DNA of 64,000 nucleotides from Burkholderia lata. Its GTDB lineage: Bacteria > Pseudomonadota > Gammaproteobacteria > Burkholderiales > Burkholderiaceae. Under the pieces are notes generated by a model. That model was given only the letters and a program-made list of their open reading frames with translations. It was not told the DNA's origin and did no database searches. Below, piece by piece: positions 1 through 9,761 of the stretch; the first letter of the stretch is position 1; each line of letters starts with the position of its first letter. The stretch is from positions 992,001 to 1,056,000 of the forward strand of contig NC_007511.1 in NCBI RefSeq assembly GCF_000012945.1, read 5' to 3'. Both the position numbers and the translations under genes were made by a program.

Positions 1-1
1 G

Positions 2-346
2 CTGTTCCGCGGCTCGGTGGGCGACATTCTCGCCGCGCCGGACGGCCGCCGCCTGCTCGAGACGATGCTCGCCGAATGCAGTGCGATCGCCGAGCACAAC
101 GGCCACCGGCCCGACCCGGCCGCGATCGAGCGGATGCAGCGGATGGTGCTGACGCCGTCGCCGCTGACCGCGTCGATGCTGCGCGATGTCGAGAACCATG
201 CGCGCGTCGAAGCCGATCACGTGATCGGCGACCTGCTCGCGCGCCGCGACCCGCAGGCGGCCGATGCGCTGTCGCTGCTGCGGATCGCGTACAACAACTT
301 GAAGGCCTACGAAGTGCGGACGGCGCGCGAGCACGCGGCCGCGTAA
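2..346 (+). CDS. Ketopantoate reductase-like protein, C-terminal part (5' end outside window)
   Basis: The frame is open from the first bases, so the gene starts before the window; about 114 residues are visible. They resemble the helical C-terminal domain of 2-dehydropantoate 2-reductases (ApbA_C): a Ser-Met pair, then Asp, Arg, Glu and Asp at family-like spacing (residues encoded at about 173-225), then an Asn-Leu-Lys-Ala ending typical of the last helix. The family reduces ketopantoate or related 2-keto acids with NADPH in the cytoplasm. The Rossmann domain is not visible, so substrate cannot be judged. Confident on family, weak on function. Confidence 0.6.
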   Translation: MFRGSVGDILAAPDGRRLLETMLAECSAIAEHNGHRPDPAAIERMQRMVLTPSPLTASMLRDVENHARVEADHVIGDLLARRDPQAADALSLLRIAYNNLKAYEVRTAREHAAA

Positions 347-579
347 GCACCGGAGCGGGCGGCCGTCCGGCCGTTCCGCGCTGCACAAATTTGCCGTCCG
401 GCGCCGTTTGCGGCCGGAATGCGCAAAAAAGTATCGGAAATCAGGCGTAAAGTTGGTGGAGCCGCGCGCTCGATCGACCTACATTGCTTCCCATGCGACC
501 GGTCGCGTCGCCGCGTGAGATACGCGGCGCACGCGCGCAACGAACCGGCCAGCGAGACATGGGAATGGAGACGCCAACA

Positions 580-1548
580 ATGATGCACCCCGATCTGGAA
601 GTGGTCGAAGTGCGACGCGACGAGTCGTTCAAGGTCTGGTCGCACGGCTATCCGTATCGCACGATCCGCTGGCACTTCCATCCCGAATTCGAACTGCACC
701 TGATCGTCGCGACGCGCGGCAAGTATTTCGTCGGCGACCACATCGGCTCGTTCGGCCCCGGCCATCTCGTGCTGCTCGGCCCGAACCTGCCGCACAACTG
801 GGTCAGCGACATGGCCGAAGGCGAAACCGTCGAGCGCCGCAACCTCGTGATCCAGTTCGATCCGGCGTTCGTGCGCCGTTGCATGGACGCGTTTCCCGAA
901 TGCCGCGACGCGCAGGCGCTGCTCGACGATGCGCGGCGCGGGGTCGGCTTCGACGCGGCAACCAGCGCTGCGATCGCGCCGCTGTTCGACGAGCTGCTGG
1001 CCGCGCGCGGCATGCGCCGCATCGCGCTGTTCATGACGATCCTCGAACGGCTTTGCGGGGCGGCCGAACGCACGCTGCTCGCGAGCCCCGCATACGACCA
1101 GGCCGACGTCACGCCGACGCGGCTCAGCCATGCGCTGTCGTACATCGGCAAGAACCTCGCGTCCGAGCTGCGCGAATCCGATCTCGCGCAACTGACCGGG
1201 CAGAGCGTCAGCGCGTTCTCGCGGGCGTTCCACCGCCAGACGGGCATGCCGTTCGTCCAGTACGTGAATCGTCTGCGGATTGAGTCGGCGTGCCAGATGC
1301 TGCTTGCCGACGACGCGAACATCACCGATATCTGCTTCCAGGCCGGCTTCAACAACGTGTCGAACTTCAACCGCCAGTTCCGCGCGGTGAAGGGGATGGC
1401 GCCGTCCGAATTCCGCGCGCTGCAGCGCCTGAATGCGCGTAGCCGCGAGCTTGCGCTGCATGCAGCGCCCACCGGCAATCCGCTGCCGCCGCGCGTCGTC
1501 ACGCCCGGCGTGCCCGGCGTGCCCGAACTCGCGCCGCAGGCCGGATGA
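580..1548 (+). CDS. AraC family transcriptional regulator of the adjacent polyol operon
   Basis: The N-terminal half is cupin-like (WHFHPEFELHLI, then GPNLPHNW), as in sugar-sensing AraC proteins. The C-terminal ~100 residues hold two helix-turn-helix motifs (LAQLTGQSVSAFSRAFHRQTG, then ITDICFQAGFNNVSNFNRQF) and the usual RxxxACxxL linker. ATG 580 is preferred because TGGAG lies nine bases upstream; ATG 559 in the same frame is an alternative. It is followed in the same direction by the ABC importer operon at 1669, so activation of that operon by the imported polyol is the natural inference. The C-terminal ~35 residues are a Pro/Ala-rich tail. Confidence 0.85.
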   Translation: MMHPDLEVVEVRRDESFKVWSHGYPYRTIRWHFHPEFELHLIVATRGKYFVGDHIGSFGPGHLVLLGPNLPHNWVSDMAEGETVERRNLVIQFDPAFVRRCMDAFPECRDAQALLDDARRGVGFDAATSAAIAPLFDELLAARGMRRIALFMTILERLCGAAERTLLASPAYDQADVTPTRLSHALSYIGKNLASELRESDLAQLTGQSVSAFSRAFHRQTGMPFVQYVNRLRIESACQMLLADDANITDICFQAGFNNVSNFNRQFRAVKGMAPSEFRALQRLNARSRELALHAAPTGNPLPPRVVTPGVPGVPELAPQAG

Positions 1549-1668
1549 TCGCCGGGCCGTTGCCCGCCTGACTTTCCACACCGTTTCACCCAGCGCAATC
1601 GCGTCACCCCCGGCGCGAGGGGCGCGCTCACCCACGAAAAAGCAGCACAACTAACCGGAGACACCGTC

Positions 1669-2613
1669 ATGACGCATGTATCGCCCGCTTCATCCCCCCG
1701 TCGCGCCGCCCGCATGGCGGTGGTTGCCGCGCTCGCCGCTGCAGCCTGGCTGCCCGCTGCCGCCGTGCAGGCCGCACCGCTGCGCATCGGCATGACGTTC
1801 CAGGAGCTGAACAACCCGTATTTCGTGACGATGCAGAAAGCGTTGAACGACGCGGCTGCGTCGATCGGCGCGCAGGTCGTCGTCACCGACGCGCATCACG
1901 ACGTCAGCAAGCAGGTGAGCGACGTCGAGGACATGCTGCAGAAGAAGATCGACATCCTGCTCGTCAACCCGACCGATTCGACCGGCATCCAGTCGGCGAT
2001 CACGCAGGCGAAGAAGGCCGGCGCGGTGGTGGTGGCCGTCGATGCGAACGCGAACGGCCCGGTCGATTCGTTCGTCGGCTCGAAGAACTACGACGCGGGC
2101 GTGATGTCGTGCGACTACCTCGCGAAGGTGATCGGTGGCAGCGGCGAAGTCGCGATCCTCGACGGCATCCCGGTCGTGCCGATTCTCGAACGCGTGCGCG
2201 GCTGCAAGGCCGGGCTCGCGAAATACCCGAACGTGAAGCTGGTCGATACGCAGAACGGCAAGCAGGAGCGTGCGACCGCGCTGTCGGTCACCGAAAACAT
2301 GATCTCCGCGCATCCGAACCTGAAGGGCATCTTCAGCGTGAACGACGGCGGCGCGATGGGCTCGCTCGCCGCGATCGAGAGCTCGGGCAAGGACATCAAG
2401 CTGACGAGCGTCGACGGCGCGCCCGAGGCAATCGCCGCGATCCAGAAGCCGAATTCGAAGTTCATCGAGACGACCGCGCAGTTCCCGGCCGATCAGGTGC
2501 GCATCGCGCTCGGCATTGCGATCGCCCGCAAGTGGGGCGCGACGGTGCCGAAGGCGATCCCGGTCGACGTGAAGGTGGTCGATCGCGGCAACGCGAAGGG
2601 CTTCAGCTGGTGA
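1669..2613 (+). CDS. Sugar/polyol ABC transporter periplasmic binding protein (RbsB-like)
   Basis: 314 residues. A signal peptide covers about residues 1-35 (Arg-rich start, Ala/Leu-rich core, cleavage near AVQA-AP). The mature part starts [15 protein letters not shown], typical of the periplasmic binding protein 4 family (ribose/galactose type). [21 protein letters not shown] and later [12 protein letters not shown] fit the ligand-binding hinge regions. It delivers a sugar or sugar alcohol to the ATPase and permease encoded directly downstream. CGGAGA precedes the ATG. Ligand cannot be told from sequence; the downstream enzymes suggest a polyol. Confidence 0.9.
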
Positions 2614-2675
2614 ACGACGTGCGAAACGACGCGAAGGGCGGCGGCGCGGCCGGCGCCCTTCGCACTGAGAAGCCG

Positions 2676-4196
2676 ATGGACACGATACTCAGGCTCAGCC
2701 ACATCACGAAAAGCTTTCCGGGCGTGAAGGCGCTCGCCGACATTGATCTGGAGATTGCGCGCGGCGAGATCCACGCGCTGCTCGGCGAGAACGGCGCGGG
2801 CAAGTCGACGCTGATGAAGATCCTGTGCGGCATTCATCAGCCGGATACCGGCACGATCGAGATCGACGGCACTGCACGCCATTTCTCGGACTATCACGAC
2901 GCGGTCGCGGCAGGTGTCGGCATCGTGTTCCAGGAATTCAGTCTGATCCCGCACCTCGACGCCGTCGACAACCTGTTCCTCGGCCGCGAGCTGCGCAACC
3001 GCTGGGGGGCGCGCGACCGCAAACGGATGCGTCACGCGGCGGCCGCGATCTTCGCGCGGCTCGGCGTGGCGATCGATCTCGATGCGCCGATCCGCGCGCT
3101 GTCGGTCGCGCAGCAGCAGTTCGTCGAGATCGGCAAGGCGCTGTCGCTTGACGCGCGTATCCTGATCCTCGACGAACCGACCGCCACGCTCACGCCGGCC
3201 GAGGCCGAGCACCTGTTCGCGATCATGCGCGAGCTGAAGCGGCAGGGCGTCGCGATGATCTTCATCTCACATCACCTCGACGAGATTTTCGCGGTGTGCG
3301 ACCGCATCACGGTGCTGCGCGACGGCCAGTACGTGGCGACGACCGACGTCGCGCGCACGGACGTCGAGCAGCTCGTGCGGATGATGGTCGGCCGCCGGAT
3401 CGAAAGCAGCTTCCCGCCGAAGCCGGTGCGCGCGGTCGATGCACCGCGGGTGCTGGAGGTTAATGAACTGCAGATCGAACGCGGCGGCCCGGTGAACCGC
3501 TTCACGCTGCATGCCGGTGAGATCCTCGGCTTCGCCGGGCTGGTCGGCTCGGGCCGCACGGAAACCGCGCTCGCGGTGATCGGCGCGACGCGTGCGCATC
3601 GCAAGGACGTGCGGGTTCGTGGCGCGGCGGTGAAGCTCGCCGATCCGGCCGACGCGCTGCGTGCGGGCATCGGCATCCTGCCGGAGAGCCGCAAGACGGA
3701 AGGGCTCGTCACGTCGTTCTCGATCCGCGACAACATCTCGCTGAACAACCTCGGCAAGTACCGGTCGATGCGCTGGCTGATCGACCGCCGCGGCGAGGCG
3801 CGCACGACGCACGACGTGATGCGGCGCGTCGGCGTGAAGGCGCCGTCGATCCACACCGAGGTCGCGACGCTGTCCGGCGGCAACCAGCAGAAGGTCGTGA
3901 TCGCGCGCTGGCTCAACCATCACACGTCGGTGCTGATCTTCGACGAGCCGACGCGCGGCATCGACGTCGGCGCGAAAGCCGAAATCTACGGGCTGATGCG
4001 CGAACTCACCGCGCGCGGCTACGCCATCATCATGATCTCGTCCGAATTGCCGGAAATCGTCGGCATGTGCGATCGCGTCGCCGTGTTCCGGCAGGGCCGC
4101 ATCGAGGCGACGCTCGAAGGCGACGAGATCGATCCCGACACGGTCATGACCTATGCCACGGCCGGCACGCGAGGAGCGACCCATGAACCTGCCTGA
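2676..4196 (+). CDS. Sugar/polyol ABC transporter ATP-binding protein (RbsA-like, two ATPase domains)
   Basis: 506 residues, the normal length for the double-ATPase CUT2 family. The first domain has Walker [10 protein letters not shown] at 38-46 and Walker [12 protein letters not shown]. The second has the family-typical degenerate Walker A (GLVGSGRTE), the signature LSGGNQQK and Walker [15 protein letters not shown] 2676 begins the conserved [11 protein letters not shown]; longer in-frame extensions upstream overlap the binding-protein gene and are not real. The stop overlaps the start of the permease gene by 14 bases, so translation is probably coupled. It acts on the inner face of the cytoplasmic membrane. 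Confidence 0.93.
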
Positions 4197-5196
4197 TTCT
4201 TCTTCCACGCCTTCCACGACGCTCGCGGCTACCGCCGGAAACGGCGACGCACCGCCGCCGCGCGCGATGTGGGCGCAACTGCGGCGCTCGACGCTGTTCT
4301 ATCCGCTCGTCGGCCTGATCGTCGTGTGCATCGCGATGATGATCGCGAGCCCGAGCTTCCTGTCCGCCGCGAACCTCGAGAACGTGCTGCGCCAGGTGTC
4401 GATCAACGCGATCATCGCGGTCGGCATGACCTGCGTGATCCTGACCGGCGGGATCGACCTGTCGGTCGGCTCGGTGATGGCGCTGTCGGGCACGCTCGCG
4501 GCCGGGCTGATGGTCGCGGGCGTGAACGCGGTTGCCGCGCTCGCGATCGGCATCGCGGTCGGTCTCGGTTTCGGCTTCCTGAACGGCGTGTTCGTCGCGT
4601 TCGCGGGGATGCCGCCGATCATCGTCACGCTTGCGACGATGGGCATCGCGCGCGGCCTCGCACTGATCTACACGGGCGGCTATCCGATCGACGGCCTGCC
4701 CGACTGGGTCGCGTTCTTCGGCAGCGGCAAGGTGCTCGGCATCCAGGCGCCGGTGCTGATCATGCTCGTGGTCTATGCGATCGCATGGCTGCTGCTCGAC
4801 CGGATGCCGTTCGGCCGCTACGTGTATGCGATCGGCGGCAACGAGCAGGCGACGCGGCTCACCGGCGTGCGCGTCGCGCGCGTGAAGCTGATCGTCTACA
4901 CGCTGGCCGGGCTCACGTCGGCGCTCGCCGCGATCGTGCTGACCGGGCGCCTGATGAGCGGTCAGCCGAACGCGGGCGTGGGCTTCGAACTCGACGCGAT
5001 CGCGGCCGTCGTGATGGGCGGCACGTCGATCTCCGGCGGGCGCGGCGCGATCCTCGGCACGCTGGTCGGCGCGCTGCTGCTCGGCGTGCTCAACAACGGG
5101 CTGAACATGATCGGCGTGAACCCGTATGTGCAGAACGTGATCAAGGGCGGAATCATCCTGCTCGCGATCTACATCAGCCGCGAACGGTCGCGGTAA
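4183..5196 (+). CDS. Sugar/polyol ABC transporter permease (RbsC-like)
   Basis: 337 residues, mostly membrane segments, family BPD_transp_2. The characteristic stretches [18 protein letters not shown] and [15 protein letters not shown] are present. The start at ATG 4183 is set by GAGGAG at 4171-4176 with ideal spacing. It forms the channel of the importer with the two upstream products. The short N-terminal region before the first membrane helix is Ser/Thr/Ala-rich and poorly conserved in this family. Confidence 0.92.
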
Positions 5197-5242
5197 CGAT
5201 CGATTCATCAGTCATCCAGATCATCAACGAAAGAGACAATCC

Positions 5243-6331
5243 ATGACGACACCCGAAGCCCCGCCGCGGATGACCGCGGTCGTTTGCCACGGCCCCGAGG
5301 ACTACCGCGTCGAACAGGTCGCGAAGCCGCGCCCCGGCGCGAACGAGCTCGTGATCCGCATCGCTGCATGCGGGATCTGCGCGAGCGACTGCAAGTGCTA
5401 CACGGGCGCGAAGATGTTCTGGGGCGGCCCGAGCCCGTGGGTGAAGGCGCCCGTGATTCCCGGCCACGAATTCTTCGGCTACGTCGAAGCGCTCGGCGAC
5501 GGCGCGGCCGAGCACTTCGGCGTGGCGGTGGGCGACCGCGTGATCGCCGAGCAGATCGTGCCGTGCGGCAAGTGCCGCTATTGCAAGTCGGGCCAGTACT
5601 GGATGTGCGAAGTGCACAACATCTTCGGCTTCCAGCGCGAGGTGGCCGACGGCGGGATGGCCGAGTACATGCGCATTCCGCCGACCGCGATCGTCCACAG
5701 GATTCCGCTCGGCGTGTCGCTCGAGGACGCCGCGATCATCGAGCCGCTGTCGTGCGCGATCCATACGGTGAACCGCGGTGATGTCCAGCTCGACGATGTG
5801 GTCGTGATCGCGGGTGCGGGCCCGCTCGGGCTGATGATGACGCAGGTCGCGCATCTGAAGACGCCGAAGAAGCTCGTCGTGATCGACCTGATCGACGAGC
5901 GGCTCGAACTCGCGCGCGAGTACGGTGCGGACGTCACGATCAACCCGAAGCGCGACGACGCGCGCGAGATCGTCAGGTCGCTCACCGACGGCTACGGCTG
6001 CGACGTCTACATCGAGACGACCGGCGCGCCGGTCGGCGTGAGCCAGGGGCTCGACCTGATCCGCAAGCTCGGCCGCTTCGTCGAATTCAGCGTGTTCGGC
6101 GAGGATGCGACCGTCGACTGGTCGATCATCGGCGATCGCAAGGAACTCGACGTGCGCGGCGCGCACCTGGGGCCATACTGCTATCCGATCGCGATCGACC
6201 TGCTCGCGCGCGGGCTCGTTACGTCGAAAGGCATCGTCACGCACGATTTCGCGCTCGAAGACTGGGACGACGCGATCCGCGTCGCGAAATCGCCCGAATC
6301 GATCAAGGTGCTGCTGAAGCCGGCCCGCTGA
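5243..6331 (+). CDS. Zinc-dependent medium-chain polyol dehydrogenase
   Basis: 362 residues. Catalytic-zinc ligands are visible as Cys43 (CGICASD) and His75-Glu76 (GHE); structural-zinc cysteines are 108, 111, 114 and 122. A Rossmann motif GAGPLGLM follows. The N-terminal sequence around CGICASDCKCYTGAKMFWGG resembles enzymes annotated as erythritol/L-threitol dehydrogenases, which is recollection rather than a search. Expected reaction: NAD-dependent oxidation of a sugar alcohol to a ketose. It lies 46 bases after the permease gene and before the kinase gene, as in polyol catabolic operons. Confidence 0.85.
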   Translation: MTTPEAPPRMTAVVCHGPEDYRVEQVAKPRPGANELVIRIAACGICASDCKCYTGAKMFWGGPSPWVKAPVIPGHEFFGYVEALGDGAAEHFGVAVGDRVIAEQIVPCGKCRYCKSGQYWMCEVHNIFGFQREVADGGMAEYMRIPPTAIVHRIPLGVSLEDAAIIEPLSCAIHTVNRGDVQLDDVVVIAGAGPLGLMMTQVAHLKTPKKLVVIDLIDERLELAREYGADVTINPKRDDAREIVRSLTDGYGCDVYIETTGAPVGVSQGLDLIRKLGRFVEFSVFGEDATVDWSIIGDRKELDVRGAHLGPYCYPIAIDLLARGLVTSKGIVTHDFALEDWDDAIRVAKSPESIKVLLKPAR

Positions 6332-6362
6332 CGCGGCAGGCGTGCGCCTCTCCGGAGACATC

Positions 6363-7910
6363 ATGGAATACGTCATAGGCGTCGATATCGGCACGCAGAG
6401 CACCAAGGCGCTGCTCGTCGACCGGCACGGCACGATCGTCGCGCGGCGCTCGGCCGGCTACCAGCCCGATACGCCGCGCCCGCTGTGGGCCGAGCAATGG
6501 CCGCAGGTGTGGTTCGATGCCGTGCTCACGTGCATCGCGGGCTGCGTGAGCGATGCGCGCGCGCAGGGCGTGCCGGCCGATGCGATCCGCGCGGTGTGCG
6601 TGGGCAGCCTGTACGGCGGCTCGGGCATTCCGGTGGACATCGACATGCGGCCGCTCCATCCGTGCCTGATCTGGATGGACCGACGCGCGACCGCGGAAGT
6701 CGACTGGGTCAACGAGAACGTGAACGTTGAGCGGTTGCGCGTGATCACGGGCAACGGCGTCGACAGCTATTACGGCTTCACGAAGATGCTGTGGCTGCGC
6801 GACCAGCGGCCGGACGTGTGGGCGAACGTGCGCTATTTCCTGCCGCCGAATGCGTACGTGATCTACCTGCTGACCGGCGAGGTCGCGGTCGATCACAGTT
6901 CGGCCGGCAATATCGGCGGCGTGTACGACGTCGCGCGCCGCGAGTGGTCCGACGATGCGCTCGACATGCTCGGCATTCCCGCGACGATGATGCCCGAGCG
7001 GCTCGTCGAATCGACGGACATCGTCGGCGGGCTGCTGTCGCAATGGACCGAACAGCTCGGGCTGCCGGCCGGCATGCCCGTTATCGCGGGCGGCGTCGAT
7101 GCGGCCGTCGCGACCTTCGCGGCCGGCGCGACGCGCACGGGCCAGCATGTCGCGATGATCGGCACCAGCATGTGCTGGGGTTACGTGAGCCGGCACGTCG
7201 ATGCGCGTCACGGGCTCGTCAGCATGCCGCACGTGTTCAACGGGCAGCGCGACTTGTACGTGTTCGGCGGCGCGATCACGGCCGGCGCGTCGGTCGCGTG
7301 GTTTCGCGACCAGTTCTGTCACGCGGAAATCGATGCGGCACGCCTGCTGCCGCACGGCGATCCGCACGTGTTGCTCGAGGAAGCGGCCGAAAGCGTGCCG
7401 CCGGGCGCCGACGGCGTGCTGTTCCTGCCGTACCTGATGGGCGAGCGCAGCCCCGTGTGGGACGCGAAGGCGAGCGGTGCATTCGTCGGGCTGAGTCTCG
7501 CGCATACGCGCGCGCACCTCTATCGCGCGGTGCTCGAAGGCGTCGCGTTCGCGTTGCGGCACAACATCGAGGCCGGCCGGCGCGGCGCGGCTGCGCTCGA
7601 CGACCGGCTGATCGTCGTGGGCGGGGCCGCGCATTCGGCGCTATGGATGCAGATCATCGCGGACGTGACGGGCTTCCCGGTGTGGACGATCGAGCAGGAC
7701 GTCGAAGCCGCGATGGGGGCGGCCTTGCTCGCGGGCGTCGGGGCAGGGCTCGTGTCGCACGACGATGCGCAAGGCGGCTGGGTCACGCTCGTCGAGCGCG
7801 CGCGGCCCGATGCCGAACGCGCGAAAACATATGCGGCGCGCTTTACGCTCTACACGGCGCTGTATCCGGCGCTCAAACCGATCATGCACGGGTTGCACAC
7901 GCCATCATGA
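6363..7910 (+). CDS. FGGY family carbohydrate kinase (xylulokinase-like)
   Basis: 515 residues. The N-terminal phosphate loop is GVDIGTQSTKALL and the C-terminal FGGY signature region is GGAAHSALWMQIIADVTG; MGERSPVWD contains the expected Asp region before the ATP site. It probably phosphorylates the ketose made by the dehydrogenases of the operon. ATG 6363 is preferred over an in-frame GTG at 6342 because CGGAGA lies just before it. Its TGA overlaps the ATG of the next gene (ATGA, 7907-7910). The exact ketose is unknown; xylulose-like pentuloses are the first guess. Confidence 0.88.
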   Translation: MEYVIGVDIGTQSTKALLVDRHGTIVARRSAGYQPDTPRPLWAEQWPQVWFDAVLTCIAGCVSDARAQGVPADAIRAVCVGSLYGGSGIPVDIDMRPLHPCLIWMDRRATAEVDWVNENVNVERLRVITGNGVDSYYGFTKMLWLRDQRPDVWANVRYFLPPNAYVIYLLTGEVAVDHSSAGNIGGVYDVARREWSDDALDMLGIPATMMPERLVESTDIVGGLLSQWTEQLGLPAGMPVIAGGVDAAVATFAAGATRTGQHVAMIGTSMCWGYVSRHVDARHGLVSMPHVFNGQRDLYVFGGAITAGASVAWFRDQFCHAEIDAARLLPHGDPHVLLEEAAESVPPGADGVLFLPYLMGERSPVWDAKASGAFVGLSLAHTRAHLYRAVLEGVAFALRHNIEAGRRGAAALDDRLIVVGGAAHSALWMQIIADVTGFPVWTIEQDVEAAMGAALLAGVGAGLVSHDDAQGGWVTLVERARPDAERAKTYAARFTLYTALYPALKPIMHGLHTPS

Positions 7911-8665
7911 AGACACGATTCGATTTCGGCGGTTCGCGGGTGCTCGTCACAGGGGCGTCGAGCGGGATCGGGCGCGTGTGCGCGGTCGCGCTGGCGCAGG
8001 CGGGCGCGCAGGTCGTCGCGGCCGGGCGCGACATGGCCGCGCTCGATGCGCTCGCCGGCGAGACCGCGTGCGAGACGATGCGACTCGATGTCGGTGGAGA
8101 CGAGCATTCGATCGACGCGGCGCTCGCCACGCACGATGCGTTCGACGGCCTCGTGAATTGCGCGGGGATCGCATCGCTCGAATCGGCGCTCGAGGTGAGT
8201 GCCGCGCATTTCGATCGCGTGATGGCCGTCAATGCGCGCGGCGCGGCGCTCGTCGCACGGGCCGTTGCACGGAAGATGATCGCGCGCGACGGACGCGGCG
8301 CTGCGCAGGCGCGAGGCAGCATCGTCAACGTGTCGAGCCAGGCCGCGCTCGTCGGCTTGCCCGCGCATCTGAGCTACTGCGCGTCGAAGGCGGCGATGGA
8401 CGCGATCACGCGCGTGCTGTGCATCGAACTCGGGCCGCACGGCATTCGTGTGAACAGTGTGAACCCGACCGTCACGCTCACGCCGATGGCGCAGTTCGCG
8501 TGGAGCGAACCGGAAAAGCGTGCGCCGATGCTCGCCGCGATTCCGCTCGGGCGATTTGCGGAGCCGGATGAGGTCGTCGAACCGATCCTGTTCCTGCTGA
8601 GCGATGCGGCGTCGATGGTCAGCGGTGTGTCGCTGCCGATCGACGGCGGGTATACGGCTCGCTAG
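7907..8665 (+). CDS. SDR oxidoreductase, L-xylulose reductase (DCXR)-like
   Basis: 252 residues. Cofactor motif TGASSGIG at 15-22, NCAG, the catalytic Ser in VNVSS and the YCASK Tyr-Lys pair are all present. The C-terminal part, from VNSVNPTVTLTPMAQFAWSEP through IPLGRFAEPDEVV to the IDGGYTAR end, is close to the pattern of dicarbonyl/L-xylulose reductases, including the NPT-V-TPM block. The likely reaction is interconversion of a pentitol such as xylitol with a ketopentose. It is translationally coupled to the FGGY kinase gene and ends the operon. Confidence 0.85.
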   Translation: MKTRFDFGGSRVLVTGASSGIGRVCAVALAQAGAQVVAAGRDMAALDALAGETACETMRLDVGGDEHSIDAALATHDAFDGLVNCAGIASLESALEVSAAHFDRVMAVNARGAALVARAVARKMIARDGRGAAQARGSIVNVSSQAALVGLPAHLSYCASKAAMDAITRVLCIELGPHGIRVNSVNPTVTLTPMAQFAWSEPEKRAPMLAAIPLGRFAEPDEVVEPILFLLSDAASMVSGVSLPIDGGYTAR

Positions 8666-8732
8666 GCAGCGTCATGCGGCGACGGCGCATGACGGGAACC
8701 CGCGGTGAATGTGCGGCGCGGCAGCCCTGCGG

Positions 8733-8879
8733 CTAAACCGGATCCTTGCTCGGCGGGCCGTCCGGTTGCTGCGGATTGTCGTGATGATGGCCCGGCGACG
8801 GTGGCGATAACGGATCGTCTTCCGGGTCGCGGTTCGGGTCGGCCGGTGGCTCGGGCGTCGGGGTCGTGTGATCGGTCAT
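8733..8879 (-). CDS. Small Pro/Asp-rich hypothetical protein (48 aa)
   Basis: A short frame beginning MTDHTTPTPEPPADPNRDPE and ending PDGPPSKDPV. About one third of the residues are proline, with many Asp, Glu and His, so it is probably disordered. No function can be assigned. Support comes from its biased, protein-like composition and a complete start-stop frame in otherwise unassigned space; no clear ribosome binding site is seen. It faces the polyol operon tail to tail. Confidence 0.4.
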   Translation of the reverse strand: MTDHTTPTPEPPADPNRDPEDDPLSPPSPGHHHDNPQQPDGPPSKDPV

Positions 8880-9073
8880 GGAGAACTCGCGCAGTGCGTG
8901 ACGGCGGTGGCGCGGCGGGGCGCCTCGTCTCCGTTATAGCCAATCGGGCGTGCGTTTGCAGTGCGATTGTGGCGGCGGGTGGTGTGTCGTCGGTGCCATC
9001 CGTGTCCGGGCGGTTTTCGTGCAGGCACCTGCTGCACGCGGAGCGGGCGATGCGTTGCACCGCGCGATTGCGG

Positions 9074-9658
9074 TCAGCGCAAATCCGCCGGTGTATCGAC
9101 GTCGCGCACGATGCCGGAATCGTCGACGTCGAGCAGCCTGACCGGTGCGCTGGCGAACAGCGCGCGGGCGCCCGTGTCGCCGTCGAGGGCGGCGAGTGCA
9201 TCGAAGTGGTGCGCGGCGAACCCGACCGGATGGCCGCGCACGCCGCGATGCGCGGGCGCGACGATCGACGCGTCGTCGGCGTCGAGCGCGCGCGTGACGG
9301 TTTCGTAGGTGGAAGCGGCGATCCACGGCATGTCGCCGAGCGCGACGAGCCAGCCGTTCGCGTCGGGCGTTGCGCGCACGCCGGCCGCGAGGCTCGCGCC
9401 CATGCCGCGCATGGCGTCGGGCGCATAGACGACGTGGCAGCCGGCTTCGTTCAGCAGCATCGCGAGTTTTTCGGCGCCGGGACGCACGACGGCGATCACG
9501 TCGGCCGTGGCCGCCGCGAGATGGCGGGCAGCCGCAACCGCAACCGGCGTGCCGTCGGGAAGCAGCGCGAGCAGCTTGCTTTGCAGGCCGCTCGGGTCGA
9601 AGCGTTGACCGAGGCCGCCGGCGAGGAGGACGCCGGTGGCGAGTGACGCATAGGACAT
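9074..9658 (-). CDS. MobA/MocA-like nucleotidyltransferase (molybdenum cofactor family)
   Basis: 194 residues from ATG 9658, which puts the conserved GVLLAGGLGQRF nucleotide-binding loop close to the N-terminus; longer starts add unrelated residues. SKLLALLPDGTPV and WLVALGDMPWI follow the pattern of MobA-like NTP transferases (NTP_transf_3), with the GDMP metal-binding Asp. The family attaches CMP or GMP to molybdopterin, as in MocA for molybdenum hydroxylases. No xanthine dehydrogenase genes are adjacent, so its partner enzyme is elsewhere. Cytoplasmic. Confidence 0.78.
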   Translation of the reverse strand: MSYASLATGVLLAGGLGQRFDPSGLQSKLLALLPDGTPVAVAAARHLAAATADVIAVVRPGAEKLAMLLNEAGCHVVYAPDAMRGMGASLAAGVRATPDANGWLVALGDMPWIAASTYETVTRALDADDASIVAPAHRGVRGHPVGFAAHHFDALAALDGDTGARALFASAPVRLLDVDDSGIVRDVDTPADLR

Positions 9659-9761
9659 CGGCGCGGGGGAGAGTGACGCAGGTGCTGCGATTGTGCGGGA
9701 GCGGGCTGGGATCGACAAGTGAGGATGTTACCGAGGCGGGCGCGTTTCGTCGGAAAGAATG

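Noticed and set aside
307..1650. Minus-strand frame opposite the first AraC gene
   Set aside because: Arg/Ala/His-rich translation typical of an antisense frame in GC-rich DNA; the plus-strand AraC domains are clear.
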